Source of the DNA: Avoscillospira sp045579045
Lineage (GTDB): Bacteria; Bacillota; Clostridia; Oscillospirales; Oscillospiraceae
Length of the DNA stretch: 48,814 bases
Assembly: GCA_045579045.1 (NCBI GenBank)
Contig: JAZNLL010000100.1
Span: 1 to 48,814 of the forward strand
Reading direction: 5' to 3'
In this document: one piece after another, positions 8,250-16,942 of the stretch
How the letters are laid out: each line of letters opens with the position of its first letter
Position numbering within the stretch: position 1 is the first letter of the stretch
Position numbers and translations under genes: made by a program
The notes under the pieces: model-generated
The model's input: the letters and a program-made list of their open reading frames with translations, nothing else
What the model was told of the DNA's origin: nothing
Databases searched by the model: none

Positions 8250-9425
8250 ATGCTGAAATATTGGGTCTGGCTTGCCACCAGAAAGCAAATCGGTGCCAGA
8301 AGTGCGTATCTGCTTCTGCGATATTTCGGTTCGCCTCAGGCTGTGTATCTTGCCGATGAAGCAGAATACAGCAGAGTACCCTATTTTCGGAATGCATCCG
8401 CTCTGCTGGACAAGGACCTTTCGGAGGCGGAAGGAATTTTACGCACTTGCTATGAAAAAGGAATCTTCCTTCTGACCATGCAGGATGCGGCCTACCCGGA
8501 ACGTCTGCGGACGCTGGATGACCCGCCGCTGGTTTTGTACGGAAAGGGAACTTTGCCTGACCTCAACGGACCGATCATCGGTGTGGTGGGAACAAGACAC
8601 AGCAGTCTTTACGGTATGAATCAGGCGCGGCGCATGGGTTATGGACTATCCCGTTGCGGTGCGGCTGTGGTATCCGGCGGTGCCAAAGGCATCGACACCG
8701 AAGCACTGAAGGGTGCCTTGCTGGGCGGAAGCCCTGTGATGGCGGTTCTGGGCTGCGGTGTGGATGTGGTCTATCCCCCGGAAAACGAAAAGCTTTTCTG
8801 CGAAATTACGGAGAACGGCTGTCTGCTCAGCGAGTATCCGCCGGAAACAGCACCGAATAAAAAGAATTTCCCTATCAGAAACAGAATCATCAGCGGACTG
8901 AGCTGCGGTGTGCTGGTGGTAGAGGCGCCGGAGAGAAGCGGCGCGCTGATCACGGCACGAAGAGCCCTTGATCAGGGCAGAGATGTGTTTGCTCTGCCTG
9001 CCAATGTGGGGCAGAAAAGCACGGTGGGAAATCTGAGTCTCCTTCGGGAAGGTGCGATCATGGTCTGTGAACCGTGGCAAATTCTGGAGGAGTATGAGGG
9101 ACTGTATCCGCATCTTCGGAACCGGGATTGCAGCGGTTGGGAACAGGCAAAACCGGCTGAACCGTCGAAAATTCCCGATGAAAAAGGCATTGACAAGCCG
9201 AAAACCAGACATTATATTGATGCAAAGAAGATCGAGGCTTCTCTGTCACCGGAAGAACAGCGGCTTGTGTCGCTGCTGGAGCAGGGGCCTGCCTATATCG
9301 ATGTCCTCTCGGAACAGATGAAGCAGCCTGCCGGCGGTGTGCTGGCTCTGCTGACTATGCTGGAAGTCAGAGGATTTATTCAGCGTCTGCCGGGAGGCTT
9401 GTTCTCCTTGGCAGAAGAAAAATAG
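8250..9425 (+). CDS. dprA: DNA-processing protein DprA
   Basis: A 391-residue protein that loads RecA on incoming single-stranded DNA during transformation. The N-terminal helical region is followed by the Rossmann-like DprA domain: IIGVVGTRHSSLYGMNQARR, VVSGGAKGIDTEAL, VMAVLGCGVDVVYPPEN, then IRNRIISGLSCGVLVVEAPE and SGALITARRALDQGRDVFAL. The C-terminal ~60 residues resemble the winged-helix domain. ATG 8250 fits the AAAGG at about 8234-8238; an in-frame GTG at 8241 is too close to it. Repeat copy A ends 19 bases upstream. No other competence genes are in view. Confidence 0.94.
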   Translation: MLKYWVWLATRKQIGARSAYLLLRYFGSPQAVYLADEAEYSRVPYFRNASALLDKDLSEAEGILRTCYEKGIFLLTMQDAAYPERLRTLDDPPLVLYGKGTLPDLNGPIIGVVGTRHSSLYGMNQARRMGYGLSRCGAAVVSGGAKGIDTEALKGALLGGSPVMAVLGCGVDVVYPPENEKLFCEITENGCLLSEYPPETAPNKKNFPIRNRIISGLSCGVLVVEAPERSGALITARRALDQGRDVFALPANVGQKSTVGNLSLLREGAIMVCEPWQILEEYEGLYPHLRNRDCSGWEQAKPAEPSKIPDEKGIDKPKTRHYIDAKKIEASLSPEEQRLVSLLEQGPAYIDVLSEQMKQPAGGVLALLTMLEVRGFIQRLPGGLFSLAEEK

Positions 9426-9448
9426 GAAATTGAAGGAGCATTGGAAGA

Positions 9449-11707
9449 ATGCCGAAGGCAAAAACCAATCTTGTGATCGTCGAGTCCCCCTCCAAGGCCA
9501 AGACGATCGGTAAATATCTGGGCAGCGATTATCAGGTCAAGGCCTGTATGGGCCACCTGCGGGATCTGCCCAAAAGTACCATGGGTGTGGATCTGGAGCA
9601 TAATTTTGAGCCGGTCTATCAGCCTGTGAAGGGCAAGGAAGATGTGATCTCCGATCTGAAAAAGAGCGCGAAGATCAGCGATAAAATCTTCCTCGCAACT
9701 GACCCTGACCGGGAAGGAGAGGCCATTGCATGGCATTTGCAGGCGCTTCTGGATATCCCGGAGGATAAGGTCAACCGCGTTACCTTTAACGAAATCACCA
9801 AGGGTGTGGTCACCAAGGCCATTGAAGCACCCAGAGCCATCCATCAGGATCTGGTGGATGCCCAGCAGGCCAGAAGAATTCTGGACCGCATCGTGGGCTA
9901 TCAGCTTTCTCCTCTGCTGTGGAAGAAGGTTCGCAGAGGTCTCTCTGCAGGTCGTGTCCAGTCCGTTGCCACCCGTCTGGTGGTGGATCGGGAAAATGAG
10001 ATCCGTGCCTTCGTGCCCCAGGAATACTGGTCCATCGATGTGACTCTGGAGCGGGTAGGCAAGCCCGGCAGCTTTACGGCTCGTTTCTACGGTGACCCCA
10101 AGAGGCGGGAACTGAGCAGCGAAGCCGAAGTGAATGCTGTTTTGCAGAGCATCGAAGGCAAGCCCTTCAAGGTGGCTTCTGTGAAAAAGACGGAGAAGAA
10201 GCGGTCTCCGGCTCCTCCTTTTATCACCTCCACCCTCCAGCAGGAGGCTTCCCGGAAGCTGGGCATGACTCCCAAGCGTACCATGGCTCTGGCACAGCAG
10301 CTTTATGAAGGTATTGAAATCTCCGGTATCGGTGCTGTGGGTCTGATCACCTATATGCGTACGGATTCTCAGCGAATTTCCGAAGAAGCGCTGGCAGCTG
10401 CCGGCAGCTATATCACCGGTCGCTGGGGTAACGCCTTCTATGACGGCCCCCGCCGCTACAAGACCAAATCCGCTGCACAGGATGCCCATGAAGCCATCCG
10501 TCCCAGCGATATCCGTCTGGATCCCGAACGGGTCAAGGGTGATCTGAACAAGGATCAGCTGCGGCTGTATAAACTAATCTGGGAGCGGTTCACGGCTTCT
10601 CAGATGGCCTGTGCCCTCTATGACAATGTGGCCATTGAGGCTGTCTGCGGCGACAATGTGTTCCGCGCCAACCATCAGAGTTTGAAATTTGCAGGCTTCA
10701 CTGCCCTTTATGAAGAAGGCCGTGACGACGATCAGGAGGAAGTCCAGTCTCCCATGCCGGATCTGCAGGAGGGGGAACCTCTGACCAAATCCGCACAGAA
10801 GCCGGAGCAGCACTTCACCCAGCCCCCAGCACGCTACACGGAAGCAACTCTGGTTCGTGCCATGGAGGAGAAGGGTGTCGGACGTCCCTCCACCTATGCA
10901 AGCATTATCTCTACCATTCAGGACCGGGACTATGTCATTAAGAAGGAAAAGCGTCTGTGGCCCACCCCACTGGGTGAAGTGGTCACCGGCCTCATGCTGG
11001 ATCGGTTCCAGGATATCATCAATGTGGAATTTACTGCCGGTATGGAAAACCGTCTGGACGAGGTGGAAGAAGGCAAGCTGGCCTGGAAACAGGTTCTGGC
11101 TGATTTCTACGGCACCTTCAGTAAGGAACTGGCAGATGCCGAGGAAGCCCTGAAGGACACCCGTCTGAAAGTGCCCGATGAAGAGACCGATGAGATCTGC
11201 GAGGTCTGCGGTCGGAATATGGTCATTAAGGCCGGTCGCTTCGGTCGGTTCCTGGCCTGTCCCGGTTTCCCCGAATGTACCAATACCAGAGCCATTGTGG
11301 AGCATATGCCCGGTCGCTGCCCCAAGTGCGGCTCCGGTATGCTCAAGCGCAAGTCCAAGCGTGGCTTTGCTTATTACAGCTGCGAAAAGGGCATGGAGTG
11401 CGGCTTTATGTCCTGGGATGTGCCTACGGAACTGGACTGCCCCACCTGCGGTCAGACCATGTTCAAAAAGTCCGGCAGAGGCGCTATGAAGCCGTTTTGT
11501 ATCAATGAAGCCTGTCCCAACTTCCTGCCGGAGGACAAGAGAGGCTATCGGAAAAAGCCTGCGGCCTCCGTAGAGGCAGCGGAGGCAGAAGCCGCTGCTG
11601 AGGAGGCAAAGGCAGAAAAGAAGCCTGCCGCGAAAAAGACCACAGCCAAGAAGCCTGCGGCAAAGAAAACGGCAGCAAAAAAGCCTGCCGCCAAAAAGAA
11701 GGGATAA
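9449..11707 (+). CDS. topA: DNA topoisomerase I (type IA)
   Basis: A 752-residue enzyme that relaxes negative supercoils. The N-terminal TOPRIM domain has LVIVESPSKAKTIGKYLG and the metal-binding DPDREGEAIAWHL. The catalytic Tyr is Y302 in GLITYMRTDS. The RPSTYASII block confirms a type IA enzyme. Three C-terminal zinc ribbons follow, with CxxC pairs near positions 11197, 11318 and 11440. The protein ends in an Ala/Lys/Pro-rich tail of about 30 residues with repeated KKPAAKKT units, resembling histone-H1-like tails. The Shine-Dalgarno GAAGGAG is 10 bases upstream. trmFO starts 1 base after the stop, so the genes are co-transcribed. Confidence 0.97.
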   Translation: MPKAKTNLVIVESPSKAKTIGKYLGSDYQVKACMGHLRDLPKSTMGVDLEHNFEPVYQPVKGKEDVISDLKKSAKISDKIFLATDPDREGEAIAWHLQALLDIPEDKVNRVTFNEITKGVVTKAIEAPRAIHQDLVDAQQARRILDRIVGYQLSPLLWKKVRRGLSAGRVQSVATRLVVDRENEIRAFVPQEYWSIDVTLERVGKPGSFTARFYGDPKRRELSSEAEVNAVLQSIEGKPFKVASVKKTEKKRSPAPPFITSTLQQEASRKLGMTPKRTMALAQQLYEGIEISGIGAVGLITYMRTDSQRISEEALAAAGSYITGRWGNAFYDGPRRYKTKSAAQDAHEAIRPSDIRLDPERVKGDLNKDQLRLYKLIWERFTASQMACALYDNVAIEAVCGDNVFRANHQSLKFAGFTALYEEGRDDDQEEVQSPMPDLQEGEPLTKSAQKPEQHFTQPPARYTEATLVRAMEEKGVGRPSTYASIISTIQDRDYVIKKEKRLWPTPLGEVVTGLMLDRFQDIINVEFTAGMENRLDEVEEGKLAWKQVLADFYGTFSKELADAEEALKDTRLKVPDEETDEICEVCGRNMVIKAGRFGRFLACPGFPECTNTRAIVEHMPGRCPKCGSGMLKRKSKRGFAYYSCEKGMECGFMSWDVPTELDCPTCGQTMFKKSGRGAMKPFCINEACPNFLPEDKRGYRKKPAASVEAAEAEAAAEEAKAEKKPAAKKTTAKKPAAKKTAAKKPAAKKKG

Positions 11708-11708
11708 C

Positions 11709-13013
11709 ATGGTAACTGTAAAAGTCATCGGTGCAGGTCTGGCCGGTTCAGAGGCTGCATGGCAGCTGGCACAGAGAGGAATCCCTGTGACTCTCTATGA
11801 AATGAAGCCCAAGAAGATGAGCCCTGCCCACCATTGCACCGATTTTGCGGAACTGGTCTGCTCCAATTCCCTTCGGGGCGATCGGCTGGAAAACGCTGTG
11901 GGTCTGCTGAAAGAAGAACTGCGGCGGCTGGACAGCCTCATTCTCCGCTGCGCTGAAGCCACCCGTGTGGAGGCAGGCGGCGCACTGGCTGTGGATCGCT
12001 ACGGATTTTCTTCCATGGTCACCAAAGAAATCAAAAATCATCCCCTCATCACGGTTGTGGAAGAGGAAGTGACGGAAGTACCGGAAGGCCCTGTCATCAT
12101 TGCGACAGGCCCCTTGACCTCCGATGCCATGTCTGAGGCCATCCACCAATATTTCGGCGATGCCCAGTATCTCAATTTCTTCGATGCTGCCGCACCTTTG
12201 GTGACGGTGGAGAGCATCGATATGGATCATGCCTGGTACGCCTCCCGATATGACAGAGGCACGGCAGATTATATCAACTGTGCCATGGACAAGGAACAGT
12301 ACGAGGCTTTCGTCCGGGAGTTGACGACTGCTGAAGAAGCAGAAGTCCACGGCTTTGAGGATAAGAAGGTCTTTGAAGGCTGTATGCCTGTGGAGGTCAT
12401 GGCACGCAGAGGTGTGGATACTCTGCGGTACGGCCCTCTGAAGCCTGTGGGTCTGAAAGATCCCAAGACCGATCAGGAACCTTATGCCGTAGTGCAGCTG
12501 CGCCGTGACAATGCCGAAGGTTCTATCTACAATCTGGTGGGCTTCCAGACCCATCTGAAATTCCCGGAGCAGAAGCGTGTGTTCTCCATGATCCCTGCAT
12601 TGGCCAATGCGGAATTTGTCCGCTACGGTGTCATGCACCGCAATACCTTCCTCAATTCCCCCAAGCTGCTGGATAAGTTCTATGCTGACCGCCGGAATCC
12701 GCTGGTGGCCTTTGCAGGACAGATGACCGGTGTGGAAGGCTATGTGGAGTCCACGGCTTCCGGTTTCCTGGCAGCCATTGCCATGGCAGCCAAGGTCCAG
12801 GGCAAAGAGCCTTTGGATTTCACCAAGGAAACTGCCATAGGTGCTCTGGGCTATTACATTTCCGATCCCAGTATTGTGAACTTCCAGCCCATGAATGTGA
12901 ATTACGGCATTATTTCGCCCCTTGGCTATCGGGTCAAGGGCAAGGCCAATAAGAATCTGGCTTTGGCAGAGCGCGGTCTTGCCAAGCTGGAGGAACTGAA
13001 GAAAGAACTGTGA
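11709..13013 (+). CDS. trmFO: Folate/FAD-dependent tRNA (uracil-54-C5) methyltransferase TrmFO
   Basis: A 434-residue flavoprotein that forms T54 in tRNA with methylenetetrahydrofolate as carbon source. The FAD-binding glycine loop is at the N-terminus (VIGAGLAGSEAAWQLAQRG), followed by YEMKPKKMSPAH, CSNSLRGDRLENAVGLLKEE and, in the C-terminal half, FAGQMTGVEGYVESTASG, all diagnostic of TrmFO. Length is standard for Gram-positives. It follows topA with a one-base gap, the same topA-trmFO order known from Bacillus. Confidence 0.97.
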   Translation: MVTVKVIGAGLAGSEAAWQLAQRGIPVTLYEMKPKKMSPAHHCTDFAELVCSNSLRGDRLENAVGLLKEELRRLDSLILRCAEATRVEAGGALAVDRYGFSSMVTKEIKNHPLITVVEEEVTEVPEGPVIIATGPLTSDAMSEAIHQYFGDAQYLNFFDAAAPLVTVESIDMDHAWYASRYDRGTADYINCAMDKEQYEAFVRELTTAEEAEVHGFEDKKVFEGCMPVEVMARRGVDTLRYGPLKPVGLKDPKTDQEPYAVVQLRRDNAEGSIYNLVGFQTHLKFPEQKRVFSMIPALANAEFVRYGVMHRNTFLNSPKLLDKFYADRRNPLVAFAGQMTGVEGYVESTASGFLAAIAMAAKVQGKEPLDFTKETAIGALGYYISDPSIVNFQPMNVNYGIISPLGYRVKGKANKNLALAERGLAKLEELKKEL

Positions 13014-13042
13014 TTTCCGTAGAGACAGAGAGGAAGTTGAAT

Positions 13043-14065
13043 ATGAGAATTCTCATCGATGCCATGGGCGGCGATCACGCACCGGACGCCATCGTGCAGG
13101 GTGCTGTGGATGCTGCCAAGGAATTTGGTGTGCAGATCGTTCTGGTCGGACGGGGCGAAGAGATCTTGCAGAGCGTCAGCCGTCTGGGGCTTGGCACTCT
13201 GCCGGAGGGTCTGGAGATCGCCAATGCCGATGATGTGGTGGATATGCACGATGATCCGGCAACGGTGGTACGCGCCAGAAAGGATTCTTCCATGGTGGTC
13301 GGTCTGCGGATGCTGGCTGAGGGTGACGGAGATGCCTTTATTTCCGCCGGTTCCACCGGTGCCTTGCTGACTGCCGCTACCTTGATCGTCAAGCGTGTCA
13401 AGGGTATCCGCCGGGCAGCTTTCTGCCCCGAGATCCCCACGGACAACAAAACCTTGCTCATCGACTGCGGTGCCAATGCAGAGTGCACACCGGAGTTTTT
13501 GGTGCAGTTCGCCTTTTTGGGTACTCTCTATGCCAAGCAGGTGCAGAGAAAAATTCAGCCCAAGGTCGGTCTTCTGAACATCGGTGCAGAGGACAGCAAG
13601 GGCACAGAGCTGCAGAAGCAGACTTATGCACTGCTGCAAAATGCCAAGGAACAGGGCCTGCTGAATTTTGTGGGCAATGTGGAAGCCAGAGATGTGCCTC
13701 TGGGTGTTGTGGATGTGGTGGTCGCTGATGGCTTCTCCGGCAACATCCTGCTGAAGTCCATTGAAGGCACCGCCGCCTTTATGGGTAAGATGCTCAAGGG
13801 TATGTTTAAGAAGAATCTGCTGACCAAGATCGCAGCACTTATCTGCAAGGATGGCATTGCCTCCTTCAAGAAGCGGATGGATTACCGGGAAGTGGGCGGC
13901 ACCATTCTGCTGGGTATCAGCAAGCCTGTCATCAAGGCTCACGGTTCCTCCGATGCCAGAGCCGTCCGCAGTGCGGTCAAGCAGGCCATGGCTGCCGTCA
14001 ATGGCAATATGACCGAGCTTCTGCAGCAGGATATGCATCTCATCAAGGGCTCTGCCGTCGAGTAA
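13043..14065 (+). CDS. plsX: Phosphate acyltransferase PlsX
   Basis: A 340-residue soluble enzyme that makes acyl-phosphate from acyl-ACP for phosphatidic acid synthesis. It begins MRILIDAMGGDHAPDAIVQG, the classic PlsX start, and has SAGSTGALLTAATLIVKRVK and the IGAEDSKGTELQKQTYALL block. GAGGAAG lies 7 bases ahead of ATG 13043; upstream in-frame codons overlap trmFO and add non-family sequence. In many Firmicutes plsX is followed by acpP; here rnc follows after 12 bases and acpP is absent. Confidence 0.96.
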   Translation: MRILIDAMGGDHAPDAIVQGAVDAAKEFGVQIVLVGRGEEILQSVSRLGLGTLPEGLEIANADDVVDMHDDPATVVRARKDSSMVVGLRMLAEGDGDAFISAGSTGALLTAATLIVKRVKGIRRAAFCPEIPTDNKTLLIDCGANAECTPEFLVQFAFLGTLYAKQVQRKIQPKVGLLNIGAEDSKGTELQKQTYALLQNAKEQGLLNFVGNVEARDVPLGVVDVVVADGFSGNILLKSIEGTAAFMGKMLKGMFKKNLLTKIAALICKDGIASFKKRMDYREVGGTILLGISKPVIKAHGSSDARAVRSAVKQAMAAVNGNMTELLQQDMHLIKGSAVE

Positions 14066-14077
14066 AGAGGGGATACT

Positions 14078-14767
14078 ATGTACACAGAACTGGAGCAGGC
14101 ATTAGGCTACTGCTTTCAAAATAAGACATTGCTGGAAAATGCGCTGACCCACAGCTCCTACGCCAACGAACGCAGAAGCGGCAAGCCCGATAATGAACGG
14201 CTGGAGTTTCTGGGAGACAGTATTCTGGGTTTTGTAACGGCAGATTTTCTCTTCCATAAATTCCCGAAACAGCCGGAAGGGGATCTGACCCGTCTCCGTG
14301 CTGATCTGGTCTGTGAGCGTAATCTGGCCAGATGTGCCGAAAAGGTGAATTTAGGTGAGTTTCTGCTGCTGGGTCACGGCGAAGACCATGCAGGCGGCCG
14401 CCATCGGGACAGTATCGTCTCCGATGCGATGGAATCGGTTTTGGCGGCAGCGTACTTAGATGGCGGCTTCGAAGCTGCCAAGGGTATCATCCTGCGGCTG
14501 ATTCTCTCCGAAATGCCTACAGGCCGACCCGGCAACTTTGACTATAAGACCATGCTGCAGGAACTGGTGCAGCGGGAAAAGGATCAGGTTCTGACCTATG
14601 AGCTGATCGGAGAGTCCGGTCCCGACCATGATAAGGTGTTCATGGTGGAGGTCCTCCGCAACGGCACCGTTGTGGGCAAGGGCGAAGGCCGCAGCAAGAA
14701 AAAAGCAGAACAGGCAGCCGCCCACGAAGCGGTGAAAAACCTGTTCCCCAAGGAATACGAAGCATAA
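14078..14767 (+). CDS. rnc: Ribonuclease III
   Basis: A 229-residue double-strand-specific endoribonuclease for rRNA and mRNA processing. The catalytic domain has the signature NERLEFLGDSILGFVTADFL and the second metal-site block SDAMESVLAAAYLDGGFEAA. The C-terminal double-stranded-RNA-binding domain starts near residue 155 and ends with KGEGRSKKKAEQAAAHEAVK. The start follows plsX by 12 bases with GAGGGG as Shine-Dalgarno. A strong terminator shared with the convergent fbp gene follows. Confidence 0.96.
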   Translation: MYTELEQALGYCFQNKTLLENALTHSSYANERRSGKPDNERLEFLGDSILGFVTADFLFHKFPKQPEGDLTRLRADLVCERNLARCAEKVNLGEFLLLGHGEDHAGGRHRDSIVSDAMESVLAAAYLDGGFEAAKGIILRLILSEMPTGRPGNFDYKTMLQELVQREKDQVLTYELIGESGPDHDKVFMVEVLRNGTVVGKGEGRSKKKAEQAAAHEAVKNLFPKEYEA

Positions 14768-14796
14768 AAGAAGCATCCTTATGGATGCTTCTTTTT
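14767..14796. terminator. Bidirectional terminator between rnc and fbp
   Basis: An 11-bp stem (14768-14778 with 14783-14793) with a TTAT loop, A-rich on the left and T-rich on the right. It can terminate both convergent genes. Confidence 0.88.
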
Positions 14797-14798
14797 GC

Positions 14799-16778
14799 TT
14801 ATTCTTTATGCTGTTCCCGGATAGCACCGGCACGGTAGGCATCCAGCAGATCCTGCAGTTCGTCTGCCTGCTTTTGCAGGCATTTGCCCTGGTCGGTCTG
14901 GGCAATTTTTACTCTGCGCTCCATGACATCGATGACGGTGGCATCGTTGGCGATGTCGTGATCGAGACGGATGGCATCGTCTTTGCCGGCAAAAGGCTGA
15001 TGCGCTACGATCTTGATGCAGTGGGAGTTGGAGACAAGGGTATAGCCGGCAATGCCGCTGGTGGACTGATAGGCTTTGCAGAAGCCACCATCAATGACGA
15101 TGAGCCGTCCGCCGCCCTTGATGGGGCTTTCACCCTTGCCAACCTTGACAGGCACATGACCGTTGATGATGTGGCTGTGCGGACCGGTGAGTCCGAACTC
15201 CTGCAGAATCATTTCGCAGACGTCGGGATCATTGTAGAAGGTGTAATAGGCATTTTTGGCTTCGACCCAAGCACTTTCATCGGCAATGAGCCGCCGCTCG
15301 AAGGTGGTCATGCGGTCGCGGCCGAAAATGGGACTGTTTCTGCCTGCCCACAGCCACCAGAGGAAGTCCATATCGGCGGTGCCGCTCTTCTGGTACATGG
15401 CCTTGCGGGCGGTGGTTTCGGCATAGTCCAGGAAGGCTCTGCCGGAACGTTCCTGACCGCCGATGGAGAAGGTCTGCAGCTTGCCTTCAGCCGTCATGGG
15501 GATGCAGCCGTGGAACAGGAGACTGCCGTTGTGAATCTTGTAAAGACCGCCCTTGGCATAGAGGAAACGGGCATGCTTCTGGAGCTTTTCGCTGTGACGG
15601 AAGGAGGCGGTCAGCTGTTCGATGACGGACTTTTCTTCCGGGGTCAGTTCGTAGGGATTTTTGGGGTCAACGGTGGGGAAGTCGCAGTCTTCCAGCGGAT
15701 AAGATGTGCCGCCAATGGTAACGGTTTTGGCTTCATAATCGATCTTGTCCAGCAAAAGTCTGTCATCCATCTCGTATTCGGGATGGCGCATGATCTTCTG
15801 ACCTTCCAGCTTGAAGAGGATGACGGTGATGGCCTTGTGCATCCGGGCAGACAGAAGCTTGTCCTTTTCCGTGTACTGACCGGCATCGGAACCGGTGAGC
15901 TTGACTGTAAAGCGATGGGTATCGCAGTCCTTATAGACCTCGTTGGCGAAAATGGAAAGGGGACGCAGAGAGATGCCATAGCCGGTCTCAATCACATCCA
16001 GATTGTTGTAATGGATGGAATTGGCGAGAACGGTTGCCACCATGGTTCTGGAACCGCAGGCGGCACCCATCCAGAGAATGTCGTGGTTGCCCCATTGGAT
16101 GTCCACACTATGATAATCCAAAAGGGAATCCATGACCACATCGGCTCTGGGGCCTCTGTCAAAAATATCGCCGACGATATGCAGGTGGTCCACCGTCAGA
16201 CGCTTGATAATCTCGCAGACGGATTTGATGACACCGTTGGCCTGACCCGTCTGGATGATGGACTTGATGATGTTTTCGTAGTAATCTTCCTTGTCCGGAT
16301 CGTCGGGACGGAGCTGAATCAATTCATCCACAATGGCCCCATAGGCCTTGGGAAGTGCCTTGCGGACTTTGTTTCTGGTATATTTGGTCGCCACCCAACG
16401 GCACAGCGCCAGCAGGCGGTAGAGGGTGATCTGATACCATTCTTCCATATCCCGACCGGACTGAGCCAGCATGGCCAGCTTTTCCTCGGGGTAGTAGATC
16501 AGCGTTGCCAGCTCGTTGCGGTCGTGCTTGGAAATGGTGATGGAAAACAGCTCGTCCATTTTCTCCTTTACATGGCCGGAGCAGGAATTGAGCATGTGCA
16601 GAAAGGCTTCATACTCGCCGTGGATATCGGAAATAAAATGCTCCGTGCCCTTGGGCAGGCTTAAAATCGATTGTAAATTGATGATCTCGGTACTGGCATC
16701 CTGCACGGTGGGATACTTGGTGGCCAGCAGCTGCAGATAGCGCAGTTCATCTTCGGTGAAGGTCTTTTTCTGTTTCAT
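14799..16778 (-). CDS. fbp: Fructose-1,6-bisphosphatase, class III
   Basis: A 659-residue gluconeogenic enzyme of the Firmicutes type, which is unrelated to the E. coli enzyme and has a metallophosphoesterase fold. Visible metal-site motifs are FISDIHGEYEAF, HIVGDIFDRGPRADVV, and WGNHDILWMGAA. The C-terminal half has INGHVPVKVGKGESPIKGGG and IVIDGGFCKAYQ, conserved in the family. The start at 16778 is supported by AAGGAG about 8 bases upstream; a longer open frame adds unrelated sequence. The gene separates rnc from smc, which are often adjacent in Firmicutes, and is divergent from smc. Confidence 0.95.
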   Translation of the reverse strand: MKQKKTFTEDELRYLQLLATKYPTVQDASTEIINLQSILSLPKGTEHFISDIHGEYEAFLHMLNSCSGHVKEKMDELFSITISKHDRNELATLIYYPEEKLAMLAQSGRDMEEWYQITLYRLLALCRWVATKYTRNKVRKALPKAYGAIVDELIQLRPDDPDKEDYYENIIKSIIQTGQANGVIKSVCEIIKRLTVDHLHIVGDIFDRGPRADVVMDSLLDYHSVDIQWGNHDILWMGAACGSRTMVATVLANSIHYNNLDVIETGYGISLRPLSIFANEVYKDCDTHRFTVKLTGSDAGQYTEKDKLLSARMHKAITVILFKLEGQKIMRHPEYEMDDRLLLDKIDYEAKTVTIGGTSYPLEDCDFPTVDPKNPYELTPEEKSVIEQLTASFRHSEKLQKHARFLYAKGGLYKIHNGSLLFHGCIPMTAEGKLQTFSIGGQERSGRAFLDYAETTARKAMYQKSGTADMDFLWWLWAGRNSPIFGRDRMTTFERRLIADESAWVEAKNAYYTFYNDPDVCEMILQEFGLTGPHSHIINGHVPVKVGKGESPIKGGGRLIVIDGGFCKAYQSTSGIAGYTLVSNSHCIKIVAHQPFAGKDDAIRLDHDIANDATVIDVMERRVKIAQTDQGKCLQKQADELQDLLDAYRAGAIREQHKE

Positions 16779-16802
16779 AAACCCACTCCTTCCTGTAGAT
16801 AA

Positions 16803-16832
16803 AGAATACCTCTTTTTACCCCCAAAAGTCAA
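16803..16832 (-). promoter_or_regulatory. Possible promoter for fbp
   Basis: On the minus strand, TTGACT (16827-16832) and TATTCT (16803-16808) with an 18-base spacer, about 25 bases ahead of the fbp start codon. Confidence 0.45.
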
Positions 16833-16848
16833 GTATGCCCCAAATGTG

Positions 16849-16865
16849 TTTTTGTGACACAAAAA
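16849..16865. promoter_or_regulatory. 17-bp palindrome between fbp and smc (candidate operator)
   Basis: TTTTTGTG, a single A, and CACAAAAA: a perfect odd-length palindrome midway between the divergent fbp and smc promoters. The TTGTG/CACAA core vaguely recalls regulator half-sites, but the 1-base spacing does not fit Rex or Crp/Fnr sites, so I do not assign a regulator. Confidence 0.45.
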
Positions 16866-16876
16866 AATAAATAGTG

Positions 16877-16905
16877 TTGCAATTAGGCAGGGAAATTGCT
16901 AAAAT
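16877..16905 (+). promoter_or_regulatory. Sigma-A promoter for smc
   Basis: TTGCAA (16877-16882), a 17-base spacer and TAAAAT (16900-16905), about 38 bases before the GTG start of smc. Confidence 0.65.
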
Positions 16906-16942
16906 ATAACGATGATAATATGGAAAATGGAGAAGTGTTAGC

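Noticed and set aside
16849..16865. Assigning the palindrome to Rex or a Crp/Fnr family regulator
   Set aside because: Half-site spacing does not match either consensus, and neither regulator is encoded nearby.
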